A stretch of 64,000 bases of DNA from Spongiibacteraceae bacterium (GCA_028280715.1 JANQLG010000036.1:22774-86773), one strand, 5' to 3'. Positions 1 through 8,728 are shown, counted from the stretch's first letter. A program made the numbers and translations. Notes: generated by a model from the letters alone, not told the origin.

Positions 1-697
1 GTATGTAATAGCGGGCATCGCGGGCAACGACCTGGCGTTCACCGACATAATCGAATGCAAAACCTTCCTGTAATGGTGCGGGTTCAAAGGTAACTAAACC
101 TGCGGCGATGCATACGGATAACATTTTGCTTTCAGTAAAGATGGGGTCGTCTTCTGGATCGTGAATGTCGCTGCGAAAAATAAAGGGGTGACCGTTGTCA
201 CCGATAAAGGCATAAGCAGCCACTTTTTCGAAAGCTTTTAATTCCCATAAATCACAGGTGCGTAAAAACATCAGGCTGCGTTTTGAAATGGAGCCGGGTC
301 TTTTCACTTCGGCAGCCAGCGCCTGCGCCCAAACATCGCGGGTTTCCGGGCTGCTGATGTCCTGTGCGTAGGAGAAAAATAAGTGTAGCCAATCTTCATC
401 AACATCGATGGAGGAAGATTGTGGATGTATCAAGATCGAGGCTTTTGCCAAAATAGTTTCAATATTGAGTTGGCGACGGGTTTCGTTAAAACGAACCCGA
501 TGATGGGTACGATCTAATAAATTTGCCAGTTGTGAGTTTTTATCCACTTGCGGCGCAATACCCAGGCAAGTAGATCTTAAGATGGAACCATCTTCCTGAT
601 AAAAACCGCCAATAGATCGTGTACAGGCTGAGACAAGTTTTGCCCAGCTGTCTACCGATTTGGATTGTTGGTGTGATGATTGGTTTTTGTTATACAT
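1..697 (-). CDS. Partial hypothetical protein, DUF2806/TIGR03899-like
   Basis: This open frame enters from the left edge, so the C-terminus is missing; 232 codons are visible and no in-frame stop was found. The ATG at 697 opens MYNKNQSSHQQSK. The central part reads WAQALAAEVKRPGSISKRSL followed by a DLWELKAFEKVAAYAF segment. This resembles the pattern of DUF2806/TIGR03899 proteins (a Trp, then a PG-S-S-R-L stretch and an alpha-helical region). Function of that family is unknown to me. No signal peptide or membrane segment is visible, so it is probably cytosolic. It is followed on its 5' side by about 250 bases without a gene. The family call is tentative; the reading frame itself is well supported. 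Confidence 0.6.
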   Translation of the reverse strand, partial: MYNKNQSSHQQSKSVDSWAKLVSACTRSIGGFYQEDGSILRSTCLGIAPQVDKNSQLANLLDRTHHRVRFNETRRQLNIETILAKASILIHPQSSSIDVDEDWLHLFFSYAQDISSPETRDVWAQALAAEVKRPGSISKRSLMFLRTCDLWELKAFEKVAAYAFIGDNGHPFIFRSDIHDPEDDPIFTESKMLSVCIAAGLVTFEPAPLQEGFAFDYVGERQVVARDARYYI

Positions 698-855
698 GGC
701 AGCCACTACTACTCCGTTTAGTTGGTTGCTGAATTAAAGGAGTAACTGACTATATTTATCGTCTATAACAATGACAAGAGTTTGAACTTGTTGTCTTTAC
801 TTTTGTGCGTTCGTTCACAAAAGTGCGTAATTAGGCTTAGGAATATTATTGTTTC

Positions 856-892
856 GATCATGAAAAGAAAAATAGGTTTTCTTTTCATGATC
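856..892. terminator. Perfect 16-bp inverted repeat, probable bidirectional terminator
   Basis: GATCATGAAAAGAAAA (856-871) is followed by five bases and its exact reverse complement (877-892). On the minus strand it lies about 50 bases past the stop of the SnoaL-like gene and before the next minus-strand gene. The inner half of the stem is A on one side and T on the other, which gives a T-rich exit in either direction. An operator for the gene starting at 697 is the alternative reading. The rest of 698-944 is AT-rich and holds nothing else I recognise. Confidence 0.5.
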
Positions 893-944
893 AATAAATA
901 CCATGCTAGCGAAGAAAATTATCACTAACAGTGATTAGTAGATT

Positions 945-1439
945 TTATGAATCCGGTCTTTGTACAGCGTTATCGATAACACGGGGGATAAGTTTACGTT
1001 TAGCGATTTTGCATCCCTCATCGTCGATCACGAATTCATCGTGGTATTCAGCAATGGCAGAAAAACCATCGACGCGTTTTATGCCTTCACCACCAGGCAT
1101 GATAAATACGGTTAGATAACTGGTGCCGGTTGCGGTGGTGTCTGAGGTGGGCGTAACGCGAAGATTCGACATCAAATGCACTGCAGTGCGATTTTCGCTG
1201 CCACTGTTAATAAAAGCTTTTAACTCTTCGTGGCCGTTCATGGTTCTACTGTTTAAAACCAGTGTTGCATCTTTGGTAAACAGATTGGCAAAGCCCTCTG
1301 GGTTGGGGTGGTCGATGTACCAGGCGTAATCCTGCATCACACGCTCGCATTGCTCTTCAATTGCATTATGTGCCGAGGCTGAAAAAGGGAGTGCTGCTAT
1401 CAAGGTTGATAACGCGATTTTACTCAGTGTTTGTTTCAT
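945..1439 (-). CDS. Secreted SnoaL/NTF2-like fold protein
   Basis: A 164-residue protein with a typical Sec signal peptide (residues 1-23, cleavage after SASA). The mature part starts with a helix containing a YAWYIDHPNPEGFANLF segment and an LxF-x-DA-x-L motif, as in SnoaL-like polyketide cyclase/bile-acid dehydratase-like domains of the NTF2 superfamily. It also carries the late HLMSNLRV strand typical of that fold. Such domains are small-molecule binding cones; substrate cannot be told from sequence. It is a separate minus-strand gene 117 bases downstream of the molybdenum hydroxylase large subunit, so it may be co-transcribed and act on the same small molecule in the periplasm. That link is inference. 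Confidence 0.7.
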   Translation of the reverse strand: MKQTLSKIALSTLIAALPFSASAHNAIEEQCERVMQDYAWYIDHPNPEGFANLFTKDATLVLNSRTMNGHEELKAFINSGSENRTAVHLMSNLRVTPTSDTTATGTSYLTVFIMPGGEGIKRVDGFSAIAEYHDEFVIDDEGCKIAKRKLIPRVIDNAVQRPDS

Positions 1440-1556
1440 CGTGGTTATCCTTTAGAGGGGAGATAGAGTTTGGTTAATTAGAAAAGATCTTATTTTCTTA
1501 TGCTGTTAAAAATGGGGCCATAATGGCCCCATGTCTCTTGTTTGTTAGGTTGTGGA

Positions 1557-3812
1557 TTAGATTGTCAGCGGCAAACTGCGCAAACGCTGCCCGGTTGCTG
1601 CAAATACAGCATTAGCGACGGCAGGCGCGATTGGCGGTAAGCCAGGTTCGCCGACGCCTGTGGGGGCTTCTTCGCTGTCGACGATAATCACTTCAACGTT
1701 AGGTGCTTCGTTCATGCGAAGGATTGGATAATCGTGGAAGTTGCTTTCTTTAATACCACCATTCTTCAATTGCAGATTGCCGTGAATGGTTGCAGTCAAG
1801 CCGTACATAATAGAGCCTTCCATTTGTGCACGCACAATGTCAGGGTTAATGACTCGGCCGCAATCCACTACACACACAACTTTGTGCACATGAATACGTC
1901 CATCTTCAACGGAGACTTCTGCTACTTGCGCGACATGGCTTTCAAAGGATGAATGTGCAGCAAAACCCAGGTGATGGCCCGGTTTGGTTTGCATTTGTTT
2001 CATCTGATCGCCAGCGATTTTAATCACGTTGTTGATGCGTGGCTGTTGCTGAGAATTTTTCAGGCGAAAATCGACAACATCCATCCCCGCTTTGTGGGCC
2101 AGCTCATCAATGGCGCTTTCTTTAGCGAAGGCAGTGAATGAATGCCCTACTGAGCGCCAGAAGTGTAGCGGCAAGCCGTGATTGATAGTGGCGTGCAGCG
2201 TTTCCTTATTAGGGAAGTCGTAGTCACTGGATAGGCCCTCAACACTGGTTGGGTCGGGAATCCAGTTTTCAAATACGCTGTCGGCAACATTAACCGCAGT
2301 GTTGATCAAGCCTTTGGGTACTGCAGTGGGTAGCACGCCGGGCAATCCTGTGCTTAGACGCTGGGGCATGATGTTGCCTCCAGCCCGTTTTGCTTGCCAG
2401 CCAGTAACAGTACCCTGTTCATCCATTGTCGCTTTAATCCGCATTAATGACGCCGGGCGAAAAACACCACTGCGGGTATCGTCTTCACGGCTCCACAGCA
2501 AGTGAATGGGTTTGCTGGTGGCTGCGGCAATTTCTGCTGCTTCTATACAATGAGACACGTAACTACGGCGACCAAAGCCACCGCCACAGTAAGTGTTGTG
2601 AATGCTAACCTGGTCAAAGGTCATATCCAGTGCTCTGGCTACCAGGCCTCTGATCGGTTGCACACCTTGTGTACCTGACCACACTTCCGCTTTGCCATTT
2701 TCAACACGAGCTACTGCGCTCATCGGCTCTAGTGGCGAGTGCGACAGCATTGGGGCCCAGTATTCGCTATTTATTGCCAGCTCTTTGGAGGCAAATTCTG
2801 CTGCCACGTCACCCGATTCGTCAGAGGCGACGCCTTCATCACTATCGAGCATTTGTTTAAAGTCTTGTTTGAGTTGTTCAGTGCTGAGGTTAGCCAACTC
2901 AGAGGTGTTCCATTTAATCTCCAATTGCTCGGCCGCTTTTTTGGCTTGCCAGAACTTCTCCGCCACTATGGCTACACCCGATGAAATGGTGACAATATCC
3001 GTGACGCCAGGCATATTCTCTGCCTTGGTTTTATTAACAGATGCAACAGTGCTGCCGATAACAGGGCTGTGTTTAATGGCAGCGTAATGCATATTGGGCA
3101 GCTCTACATCGATGCCAAAGACAGCAGTACCGGTAGATTTGGCAACACCATCCAGCCGTGGAAATTCTTTACCGATATATTTGAAATCACTGGCAGCTTT
3201 GAGAGGTGCTGGGTTGTCTTCAGTGGGCATTGGCAGGGTTTTAGCCGTTTCAATAAATTGCCCGAAGGGGTGACGCTGACCATTGACTACTACGTGAGCA
3301 TCATCGAGGTTTATTGCATCTGGGGCTACACCGAGATCAGCAGCGGCGGCTTGAATTAACACTGAGCGCAGGTTGGCTGCGGCTTGTCTTAGAGGCTCAT
3401 AGTGGGCCCTGATGGAGGCGCTACCACCGGTGCCTTGAGCGCCAAAGGCCGGGTTATTGTAAGCCGGATGTACACCTGGGAATTTGACCTCAAAGCGCTG
3501 AGGCGCAACATCCAGTTCCTCTGCAAACAAGGTGGCTAACCCGGTGGTGATACCTTGGCCCATTTCATCTCGTGGACAATAGAAGACAAAGCTATTGTCG
3601 CTGGTGATTTGCAAAAATGCGTTGGGCAGATAGCCATTTGCTGCTGTATCAATAGGTAATGGTGAGTCTGAACCGCAGCCTGTTAATGAAATACCCACAA
3701 CCAAACCGCCACCGACAACACCCATGGATTTTAATAGTTGACGACGGGAGAGGTTAAATTCGTTAGTTTCGTTTACGTCTTTTAATCGATTCATGCCTTT
3801 TAATGGGTTCAT
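1557..3812 (-). CDS. Molybdopterin-binding subunit of a xanthine dehydrogenase-family hydroxylase (IorB-like)
   Basis: The 751-residue large subunit of a two-subunit molybdenum hydroxylase of the isoquinoline 1-oxidoreductase type, which hydroxylates N-heterocycles or oxidises aldehydes. A twin-arginine signal (SRRQLLK, residues 22-28) is followed by a hydrophobic stretch and LTGC with Cys46, so the protein may be a Tat-exported lipoprotein. The cofactor-binding GGGFGRR motif is at 410-416. The catalytic glutamate lies in GVGEPG (Glu722). The start overlaps the stop of the 2Fe-2S subunit by four bases, so the two are translationally coupled. No FAD subunit, cytochrome c subunit or XdhC-type maturation gene is adjacent, so the electron acceptor is unknown. 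The family is certain, the substrate is not. Confidence 0.88.
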   Translation of the reverse strand: MNPLKGMNRLKDVNETNEFNLSRRQLLKSMGVVGGGLVVGISLTGCGSDSPLPIDTAANGYLPNAFLQITSDNSFVFYCPRDEMGQGITTGLATLFAEELDVAPQRFEVKFPGVHPAYNNPAFGAQGTGGSASIRAHYEPLRQAAANLRSVLIQAAAADLGVAPDAINLDDAHVVVNGQRHPFGQFIETAKTLPMPTEDNPAPLKAASDFKYIGKEFPRLDGVAKSTGTAVFGIDVELPNMHYAAIKHSPVIGSTVASVNKTKAENMPGVTDIVTISSGVAIVAEKFWQAKKAAEQLEIKWNTSELANLSTEQLKQDFKQMLDSDEGVASDESGDVAAEFASKELAINSEYWAPMLSHSPLEPMSAVARVENGKAEVWSGTQGVQPIRGLVARALDMTFDQVSIHNTYCGGGFGRRSYVSHCIEAAEIAAATSKPIHLLWSREDDTRSGVFRPASLMRIKATMDEQGTVTGWQAKRAGGNIMPQRLSTGLPGVLPTAVPKGLINTAVNVADSVFENWIPDPTSVEGLSSDYDFPNKETLHATINHGLPLHFWRSVGHSFTAFAKESAIDELAHKAGMDVVDFRLKNSQQQPRINNVIKIAGDQMKQMQTKPGHHLGFAAHSSFESHVAQVAEVSVEDGRIHVHKVVCVVDCGRVINPDIVRAQMEGSIMYGLTATIHGNLQLKNGGIKESNFHDYPILRMNEAPNVEVIIVDSEEAPTGVGEPGLPPIAPAVANAVFAATGQRLRSLPLTI

Positions 3813-4312
3813 GACTGTGCCTCCTCAGCGCGAACTTCGTGGAATAGTTCGTTACCGCTATTTTGTTCGGCAACAGAAAGAATGGCTTTCTTAATACGTG
3901 GGTAACAGCCGCAGCGACAGATATTACCTGCCATGTGGCGTTCTACTTCTTCCTCAGAGGGGTTGGCGTTGTGTTCCAGTAAAGCCGCCGCCGACATGAT
4001 TTGTCCCGATTGGCAATAGCCACATTGGGGTACACTTTGCTCGCTCCAGGCAGCTTGTAGTGGGTGCATGTCTTCTGGGGTGCCTAGCCCTTCAATCGTT
4101 GTAATGGATTTTCCTGCCACCGCTGAAACCGGCAAAATGCAAGTGCGTACTGCCTGACCATCCAGGTGCATGGTGCAGGCGCCGCACAGGCCAGCGCCAC
4201 AGCCAAATTTCGAACCCTTTAATTTGAATGTATCTCGTACTACCCATAGTAAAGGGGTATCTGGCGCATCATCGGTTTCTACCGTTTGCCCGTTCAGGGT
4301 GAATGTGATCAT
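3809..4312 (-). CDS. 2Fe-2S subunit of molybdenum hydroxylase (IorA-like)
   Basis: The 167-residue iron-sulfur subunit that passes electrons from the molybdenum centre. The N-terminal plant-ferredoxin-like cluster has Cys38, Cys43, Cys46 and Cys58. The C-terminal four-helix domain has Cys97, Cys100 (QCGYC), Cys132 and Cys134 (ICRCGCYPRI). Length and all eight cluster ligands match the family. It has no signal peptide, so it is expected to be carried out by the Tat signal of its partner. It is the first gene of the pair and is divergent from the short-chain reductase at 4569. A GAGGAGT ribosome site precedes the ATG. Confidence 0.9.
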   Translation of the reverse strand: MITFTLNGQTVETDDAPDTPLLWVVRDTFKLKGSKFGCGAGLCGACTMHLDGQAVRTCILPVSAVAGKSITTIEGLGTPEDMHPLQAAWSEQSVPQCGYCQSGQIMSAAALLEHNANPSEEEVERHMAGNICRCGCYPRIKKAILSVAEQNSGNELFHEVRAEEAQS

Positions 4313-4436
4313 CGGTTACTCCTCTTAAGCTGGTGTCATCTGCCACCATAGATGGTTTGTCGAATTCTTGCCATCTGGTAATAAAAGCAATTTAAGGTAG
4401 ACAAGGTGGTCCGAACAATAATACATTTACTTGCTA

Positions 4437-4457
4437 TTCATCAAGCAAATTGATGAA
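4437..4457. promoter_or_regulatory. Candidate operator between divergent iorA-like and reductase genes
   Basis: A perfect inverted repeat TTCATCAA-N5-TTGATGAA sits in the 256-base divergent gap. Its size suits a dimeric regulator, for example the TetR protein encoded at 5805. No binding evidence exists; the repeat could also be chance in AT-rich DNA. Confidence 0.3.
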
Positions 4458-4568
4458 AGATGACATGACTTTCATATTTACGCTGTTTGCTGAAGCAGGC
4501 TGTAGTGGGTTTATTGATGGGTAGATTGCAGCATCATTCAACGCTGGCAATACCTATATTGGAGAGAA

Positions 4569-5597
4569 ATGATGACAAAAACAGTATTAGTAACGGGGGC
4601 ATCAGGCTTTATTGCACAGCAATTAATTCTGGATTTGCTGGATAAAGGTTATCAAGTCCGTGGCACTGTTCGTTCCCTGGCCAAGGGGAATGTATTGAAG
4701 GATGCGTTGCGTCCTCACAATGTAAAAATAGATGAAATGGAATTAGTCGAGTGTGATCTCGAATCCGATAAGGGCTGGGACGAAGCCGTTGCTGGCGTTG
4801 ACGTGATCCAGCATTTGGCATCGCCTTTTCCCATGTCTGTACCCAAAGACCCCAATGATCTGATTCGTCCTGCACGTGATGGTGCGCTCAGGGTGTTAAA
4901 AGCAGCCAAAAAAGCCGGTATTAACCGTGTCATCATGACGTCTTCTTTTGCTGCTGTTGGTTACGGTTGGGGTGATGATCTGCCTGAGGTGTGTACTGAA
5001 GAGCATTGGACTAATCCAAATAATACCGCCGATTGTCGCCCTTATATGCAATCGAAAACATTAGCGGAACGCGCTGCCTGGGAATACGTTGAAGGTGAGG
5101 GTAAGGGTATACAGTTGACAGCCATTAATCCCGTCGCGGTGTTTGGCCCAATTCGTAGCGAGCAAGTCAAAACATCAGTAGGTGTTGTGGCGCAGTTGAT
5201 GGGTGGAAAAATTCCTGCGTTGCCAAATGTAGGTATTCAAGTGGTAGATGTGCGTGATGTGTCTGCAGCACACATTGCTACGATGGAAAATGATGAGTCT
5301 ATCGGTGAGCGATATATTTTGGCCGATGAGTTTTTCTCTATGAAAGAGTGCTCCCAGGTGCTTAAAGAAGCCTTCCCGAATTATGCAGATAAGCTGCCTA
5401 CACGTTCAATGCCGGATTTTCTGGTGAAGCTAATTGCTCTGTTCAGCGCGGATATGAAATCTATGGTGACTGAGTTGAACAAACGCCGCATGGGTTCTTC
5501 TGACAAGGTTAAGCAATTGCTCGGACGCGACTTGATACCTGGCCGCGATGCCTTTATTGCCTCAGGCGAGACGTTGATTGACTATAAAGTTGTGTAA
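4569..5597 (+). CDS. NAD(P)-dependent extended SDR (dihydroflavonol-4-reductase/cinnamoyl-CoA reductase-like)
   Basis: A 342-residue extended short-chain dehydrogenase/reductase. The Rossmann nucleotide motif TGASGFIA is at residues 9-16. The catalytic set is visible as Ser125/Ser126, Tyr159 and Lys163 (YMQSK). The following Arg33-Arg35 region suggests NADP preference, though weakly. This subgroup reduces aldehydes or ketones on aromatic or aliphatic substrates; the actual substrate is unknown. GGAGAG lies seven bases before the first of two adjacent ATG codons. It is divergent from the molybdenum hydroxylase genes and is followed by a hairpin and a TetR gene, which suggests a small catabolic or detoxification unit. 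Confidence 0.82.
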   Translation: MMTKTVLVTGASGFIAQQLILDLLDKGYQVRGTVRSLAKGNVLKDALRPHNVKIDEMELVECDLESDKGWDEAVAGVDVIQHLASPFPMSVPKDPNDLIRPARDGALRVLKAAKKAGINRVIMTSSFAAVGYGWGDDLPEVCTEEHWTNPNNTADCRPYMQSKTLAERAAWEYVEGEGKGIQLTAINPVAVFGPIRSEQVKTSVGVVAQLMGGKIPALPNVGIQVVDVRDVSAAHIATMENDESIGERYILADEFFSMKECSQVLKEAFPNYADKLPTRSMPDFLVKLIALFSADMKSMVTELNKRRMGSSDKVKQLLGRDLIPGRDAFIASGETLIDYKVV

Positions 5598-5605
5598 CAG
5601 CTTAA

Positions 5606-5642
5606 GTACTGAAAGAGCCTGTAGTCGGTACTCTTTCAGTAC
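5606..5642 (+). terminator. Strong hairpin after the reductase gene
   Basis: A perfect 12-bp stem, GTACTGAAAGAG and its complement, with a 13-base loop, begins nine bases after the stop codon. There is no T-run, so it may be a Rho-assisted terminator or an mRNA 3' end stabiliser. Confidence 0.5.
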
Positions 5643-5804
5643 CCCCATCAGTTTTAGGTGATGGCTTGAGTATTTGTATTAATAACAGAATGTCCCCTTG
5701 ATTAAGGTGTCTTTTATATAATAAGGTTTCATTAATTGAGTCTAGATGGAAAAATTCACTTTAACTTTCAATGAGTTATTGAAAAGTAGTTATAAGTCGC
5801 CGTT

Positions 5805-6431
5805 ATGAATTCTCCAGTAAAAGTTGAAACTCGTAGAACGCAACAGGAACGCAAACAAGACGCGGAAAACGCGCTTTTGGATGCTGCTGAGTCGTTGATT
5901 GCAGAGCAGGGCATTGAACAGGCGTCCCTGGCAAAAATTGGTGAGCGCGCCGGTTACAGCCGTGGTTTAGTGAACCACCATTTTGGTACTAAGGATAATC
6001 TGCTTAAACGTTTGCTTGAGCGTTATCAAGCAGGCTTTAGGCTGGTGTTGGATAATATAGCCAAAACGAGTAAAAACAGTTTGGAAGCGCTGCTCAGAAG
6101 TGTGGATGCCTACCTTGAGGTATACCAAGTGCCAGGGCGTAAATCGCCAGCCTTCATGATTATGTGGGGGGCGGCATTACCGCCAGCTACTCCCAGTGAG
6201 GCGATCTCGGACTCTGAAGAAAGAGTACTGTCCATGATTACTGCCAACATTGAACACGGGCAGGTAGATGGTTCTATTAATACTAATGTTGATCCCGAAG
6301 CCTACTCGGTAATGTTGTTGGGAATGTTGAGAGGTATTCCCGGCGAGACGCTGATTGTAAAAAAAGAACTCGATATCGCCCAGGTTCGCCAAGAAGTGCA
6401 GCGCTTTATTAAACAGACGCTTAAGCCTTAA
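5805..6431 (+). CDS. TetR/AcrR family transcriptional regulator
   Basis: A 208-residue repressor-type protein. The N-terminal helix-turn-helix occupies about residues 20-66, with the family signature ASLAKIGERAGYSRG, HHFGTKDNLL (39-67). The C-terminal ligand domain is all-helical and diverged, as usual. It lies 207 bases after the reductase gene on the same strand but behind a hairpin, and it has its own AT-rich leader. Regulation of the neighbouring reductase and molybdenum hydroxylase genes is a reasonable guess from position only. The weak region before the ATG has no clear Shine-Dalgarno motif. Confidence 0.85.
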   Translation: MNSPVKVETRRTQQERKQDAENALLDAAESLIAEQGIEQASLAKIGERAGYSRGLVNHHFGTKDNLLKRLLERYQAGFRLVLDNIAKTSKNSLEALLRSVDAYLEVYQVPGRKSPAFMIMWGAALPPATPSEAISDSEERVLSMITANIEHGQVDGSINTNVDPEAYSVMLLGMLRGIPGETLIVKKELDIAQVRQEVQRFIKQTLKP

Positions 6432-6445
6432 TTTGCTGTTCCGTT

Positions 6446-6772
6446 TTATTGTTTTGATTCTTGAGGCCGTTGAATCCAGGCTTGTTTTTGTTTGAAATAA
6501 ATAAATTCAGCGCCTATCGCTTCAACATAACGGCAGTCGCCATCTTCTGGTGGATCGTATTCCTCCAGTCCTTCCAGGGCGAGAACGCTTGCCATCGATT
6601 CTTTGATTTGGCCATTTTTCGATAGTTGATCCAGCTGCAGTTCTTCTCTATCCCAGACTAATCCATCTCGCTCCACAGGAGAGGCTTTGTTCAAATCGGC
6701 AAAGACAAAGACCGCCGCAGTGCCAGCCATTTTTTTATAGTAACGATTGTCTGAATGCTGTGATTCGTGCAT
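6446..6772 (-). CDS. Hypothetical protein, 108 residues, possible member of the sigma-E/ChrR regulon
   Basis: I do not recognise this family. It is an acidic soluble protein with an N-terminal KMAGTAAVFVFADLNKA segment and no signal peptide or membrane helix. GGAGAATTTTCC before the ATG supplies a good ribosome site, which supports real expression. It is the next minus-strand gene after chrR, with 92 bases between them. That gap holds a TGATCC hexamer placed as a promoter for it (see 6813-6842). If this is correct, the protein is a third output of the same sigma factor. Confidence 0.6.
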   Translation of the reverse strand: MHESQHSDNRYYKKMAGTAAVFVFADLNKASPVERDGLVWDREELQLDQLSKNGQIKESMASVLALEGLEEYDPPEDGDCRYVEAIGAEFIYFKQKQAWIQRPQESKQ

Positions 6773-6812
6773 GGAAAATTCTCCTTAGGTGATAGGGAGA
6801 ATTCTAGAGTGA

Positions 6813-6842
6813 TAGTTTGCAGAAAAACTTTGTCCAGGATCA
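6813..6842 (-). promoter_or_regulatory. Candidate ECF sigma promoter for the 108-residue gene
   Basis: On the minus strand TGATCC (6842-6837) is followed by 18 bases and AAACTA (6818-6813). The -35 hexamer and spacer equal those of the two strong rpoE-region promoters. The -10 agrees poorly, so this is the weakest of the three. Confidence 0.3.
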
Positions 6843-6864
6843 ACCCAGCTAAAGAGAATACCAA

Positions 6865-7527
6865 TTAGCTAGGCTTGATCGAGAGCATAGGGTTAAGTAA
6901 TCGCAACATGCCGGTAAAGGCAATCGGTTGGGCCTGAGCCGCAAGACATAGACAGTCTTCATCCTGAGTGGCAATAGGGGAGTGTTGTTCTCCAGCACTG
7001 CGTACAACAAAATCCCCTTTTTTATACACGCCATCAGCATCAGAGAAACTGCCTCTCAAGACCAGAGTGATTTCGTCTGCTTTATGGGTATGCATAGGAA
7101 TTTTGCGCCCGGCTTTGATGTGATACATCATCAATTCGACTTCTTGATCACCGGTTGGCACGCGTGAAAAGTTCAACCCGCGAGCCAATTTCTTCCAGCC
7201 AATTTTGTTTAGTGGCCGAGAAATTAGTTTATCTAATACCACAGGCAAATCATCGTTGTTTGGTCGGTATTTAATAGGGGGTGTGGCGGAGTGTTTGGGT
7301 TCGCTGTCTATTTTTGCCATCAGTTTATCCAGCGCATTTTCAGGTAGAGTGACAGCAACTTTCTGTTGATTCATAAGTGTGCCACCTATCTGCTCAAGGC
7401 TTTGCACATGCTGACGACATTCGGGGCAGTGCTCCAGATGGGCTTTGACAATAATAGATAATGCTGGCGACAAGGAGCCGGCGGCGTAATCATTTAAATA
7501 TCGGGTATCGGGGTGATATGCTGTCAT
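6865..7527 (-). CDS. chrR: ChrR-type zinc anti-sigma factor with cupin domain
   Basis: A 220-residue anti-sigma factor that holds the adjacent ECF sigma factor inactive until singlet oxygen or related oxidants trigger its release. The N-terminal zinc anti-sigma domain has His5, His30, Cys34 and Cys37 (HLEHCPEC). The C-terminal cupin has a second metal set, His146, His148, Glu152 and His182 (MHTHKADE and GEQHS). These eight residues match in spacing the ligands described for Rhodobacter sphaeroides ChrR, with a five-residue shift in the cupin. It starts four bases after the sigma gene stop, so the two are one operon. Role by homology is strong; the inducing signal in this organism is inferred. 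Confidence 0.92.
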   Translation of the reverse strand: MTAYHPDTRYLNDYAAGSLSPALSIIVKAHLEHCPECRQHVQSLEQIGGTLMNQQKVAVTLPENALDKLMAKIDSEPKHSATPPIKYRPNNDDLPVVLDKLISRPLNKIGWKKLARGLNFSRVPTGDQEVELMMYHIKAGRKIPMHTHKADEITLVLRGSFSDADGVYKKGDFVVRSAGEQHSPIATQDEDCLCLAAQAQPIAFTGMLRLLNPMLSIKPS

Positions 7528-7531
7528 AACG

Positions 7532-8113
7532 CTACCTATCCACAGTTAGAGCCAGTTTTTTCATGGCCAGCCTCACGCGCGACTTGACTGTGCCCAGAGG
7601 CAAGTCCATATCGTCGGCAATTTCACTATGGGATTTTCCCTCCATATATACTTTGTACAGTACCTGGCGCTGCTCATCAGGTAATTGCTCTAATTGCTCT
7701 TGCACAATGCGTTGTGAACGCTGTTGTTGCAGTGACACCAAAGGGGTTTCATCACTGGTCATATCAACCCAAATGTCATCGGTGTCCAATGAAATTTCAG
7801 GGCGCGAGCGGCGCAAAGAATCAATGCGGCAGTTTCTGGCAATAGTAAAAATCCAGGTGCTGACGCGTGCTTTCATTGGGTGATAACTGGCCGCTTTGCG
7901 CCACACTTTAATCATTGATTCCTGAACCAGTTCGTCCGCCGCCTCCGGTGAGATATATCCGGCTTTACCCGTCAGCATGTAAGCCTTGATTTTAGGAGCA
8001 AAATAATCGAACAGTTCGGCAAACGCTTGACGATCTTCATTAGTGGCTATTGCCGCTAATTTATCGACCCAATAGTCGTGGCTGAAATGCTGTTCCTGAG
8101 AGGCATTATTCAT
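7532..8113 (-). CDS. rpoE: ECF sigma factor (RpoE/ECF11 type)
   Basis: A 193-residue extracytoplasmic-function sigma factor. Region 2 covers about residues 20-95 (AYMLTGKAGYISPEAADELVQ, then STWIFTIARNCRIDSLRR). Region 4 covers about 135-190, with the helix-turn-helix GKSHSEIADDMDLPLGTVKSR. Its partner chrR follows directly, which places it in the ChrR-controlled ECF11 group rather than with the cell-envelope E. coli RpoE. Its own promoter and the divergent one carry the same TGATCC-N18 pattern, so it appears autoregulated and drives the neighbouring operon. The symbol follows Rhodobacter usage. Confidence 0.92.
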   Translation of the reverse strand: MNNASQEQHFSHDYWVDKLAAIATNEDRQAFAELFDYFAPKIKAYMLTGKAGYISPEAADELVQESMIKVWRKAASYHPMKARVSTWIFTIARNCRIDSLRRSRPEISLDTDDIWVDMTSDETPLVSLQQQRSQRIVQEQLEQLPDEQRQVLYKVYMEGKSHSEIADDMDLPLGTVKSRVRLAMKKLALTVDR

Positions 8114-8146
8114 AGTGTAAGGTCATAAGCTGGCCGTTATGATGTT

Positions 8147-8176
8147 GTTGTACGCGTGCTCTGTGTATATGGATCA
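8147..8176 (-). promoter_or_regulatory. ECF11-type autoregulated promoter of rpoE-chrR
   Basis: On the minus strand TGATCC (8176-8171) is followed by 18 bases and TACAAC (8152-8147), about 34 bases before the rpoE ATG at 8113. TGATCC with an 18-base spacer is the pattern I recall for Rhodobacter RpoE promoters. Confidence 0.7.
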
Positions 8177-8216
8177 CAGAATACATATCGGTTTCCGACT
8201 TAAAAACGGTAGTGCG

Positions 8217-8246
8217 TGATCCAATCATATAACACTGGCGTAATTG
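8217..8246 (+). promoter_or_regulatory. ECF11-type promoter of the divergent lipid-stress operon
   Basis: TGATCC (8217-8222), 18 bases, TAATTG (8241-8246). It mirrors the promoter on the other strand, and the two -35 hexamers are 40 bases apart. It would start RNA near 8252, which rules out the GTG at 8216 as the start of the first gene. Confidence 0.7.
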
Positions 8247-8278
8247 CCTCATATGTGATGTGGATTAAGAAGGCAATT

Positions 8279-8728
8279 ATGCTCATGAATCAAGCCGAAT
8301 TAAAAAGTAATCAGGCGCTGGTGCAGCGATTCAAGCTGTTTTACCAGTCCTTCGGCCTCGATAAGTTGGAGGACTTGTCCTCAATTTATACCCAGGACGT
8401 TGAGTTTGTCGATCCTGTACACGAAATTCACGGTATTTTAGGGCTTAAGCGTTATTTTCGTAATCAGTGTCAAAATCTCGAGTCCTGCCGCTTTCACTAC
8501 CACAGCGAATTAATTAATGAAGATAAAGCCTTCGTACGCTGGACCATGAAGTTTTGTCATCCTCGCATCGCCGGCGGCAAGACGATTGAAGTACCAGGCA
8601 TCAGTGAAATTCATTTTTCCCACCGCATTTTTTATCACCAGGACTGCTATGACATGGGAGGAATGTTGTACGAGAATGTGCCTCTGCTGGGAAGTGTTAT
8701 CAGAACATTAAAGGGTCGGCTTGCATAA
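8279..8728 (+). CDS. NTF2/SnoaL-like protein, first gene of the ChrR-linked operon
   Basis: A 149-residue cytosolic protein of the nuclear-transport-factor-2 fold (YQSFGLDKLEDLSSIYTQDVEFVDPVHEI, with ring residues typical of SnoaL-like domains). The same type of small protein often opens this operon next to rpoE-chrR in gammaproteobacteria. A longer frame runs up to a GTG at 8216, but that would lie inside the promoter. AAGAAGG five bases before the ATG at 8279 decides the start. Its stop overlaps the next ATG by one base. Exact function is unknown; binding of a hydrophobic substrate or oxidised lipid is a guess. Confidence 0.8.
   Translation: MLMNQAELKSNQALVQRFKLFYQSFGLDKLEDLSSIYTQDVEFVDPVHEIHGILGLKRYFRNQCQNLESCRFHYHSELINEDKAFVRWTMKFCHPRIAGGKTIEVPGISEIHFSHRIFYHQDCYDMGGMLYENVPLLGSVIRTLKGRLA

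Noticed and set aside
2602..3087. 161-residue plus-strand frame inside the molybdenum hydroxylase gene
   Set aside because: Shadow of the IorB-like coding sequence on the other strand.
8216..8278. GTG start at 8216 for the NTF2-like gene
   Set aside because: It would overlap the TGATCC-N18-TAATTG promoter; AAGAAGG and the ATG at 8279 are better.
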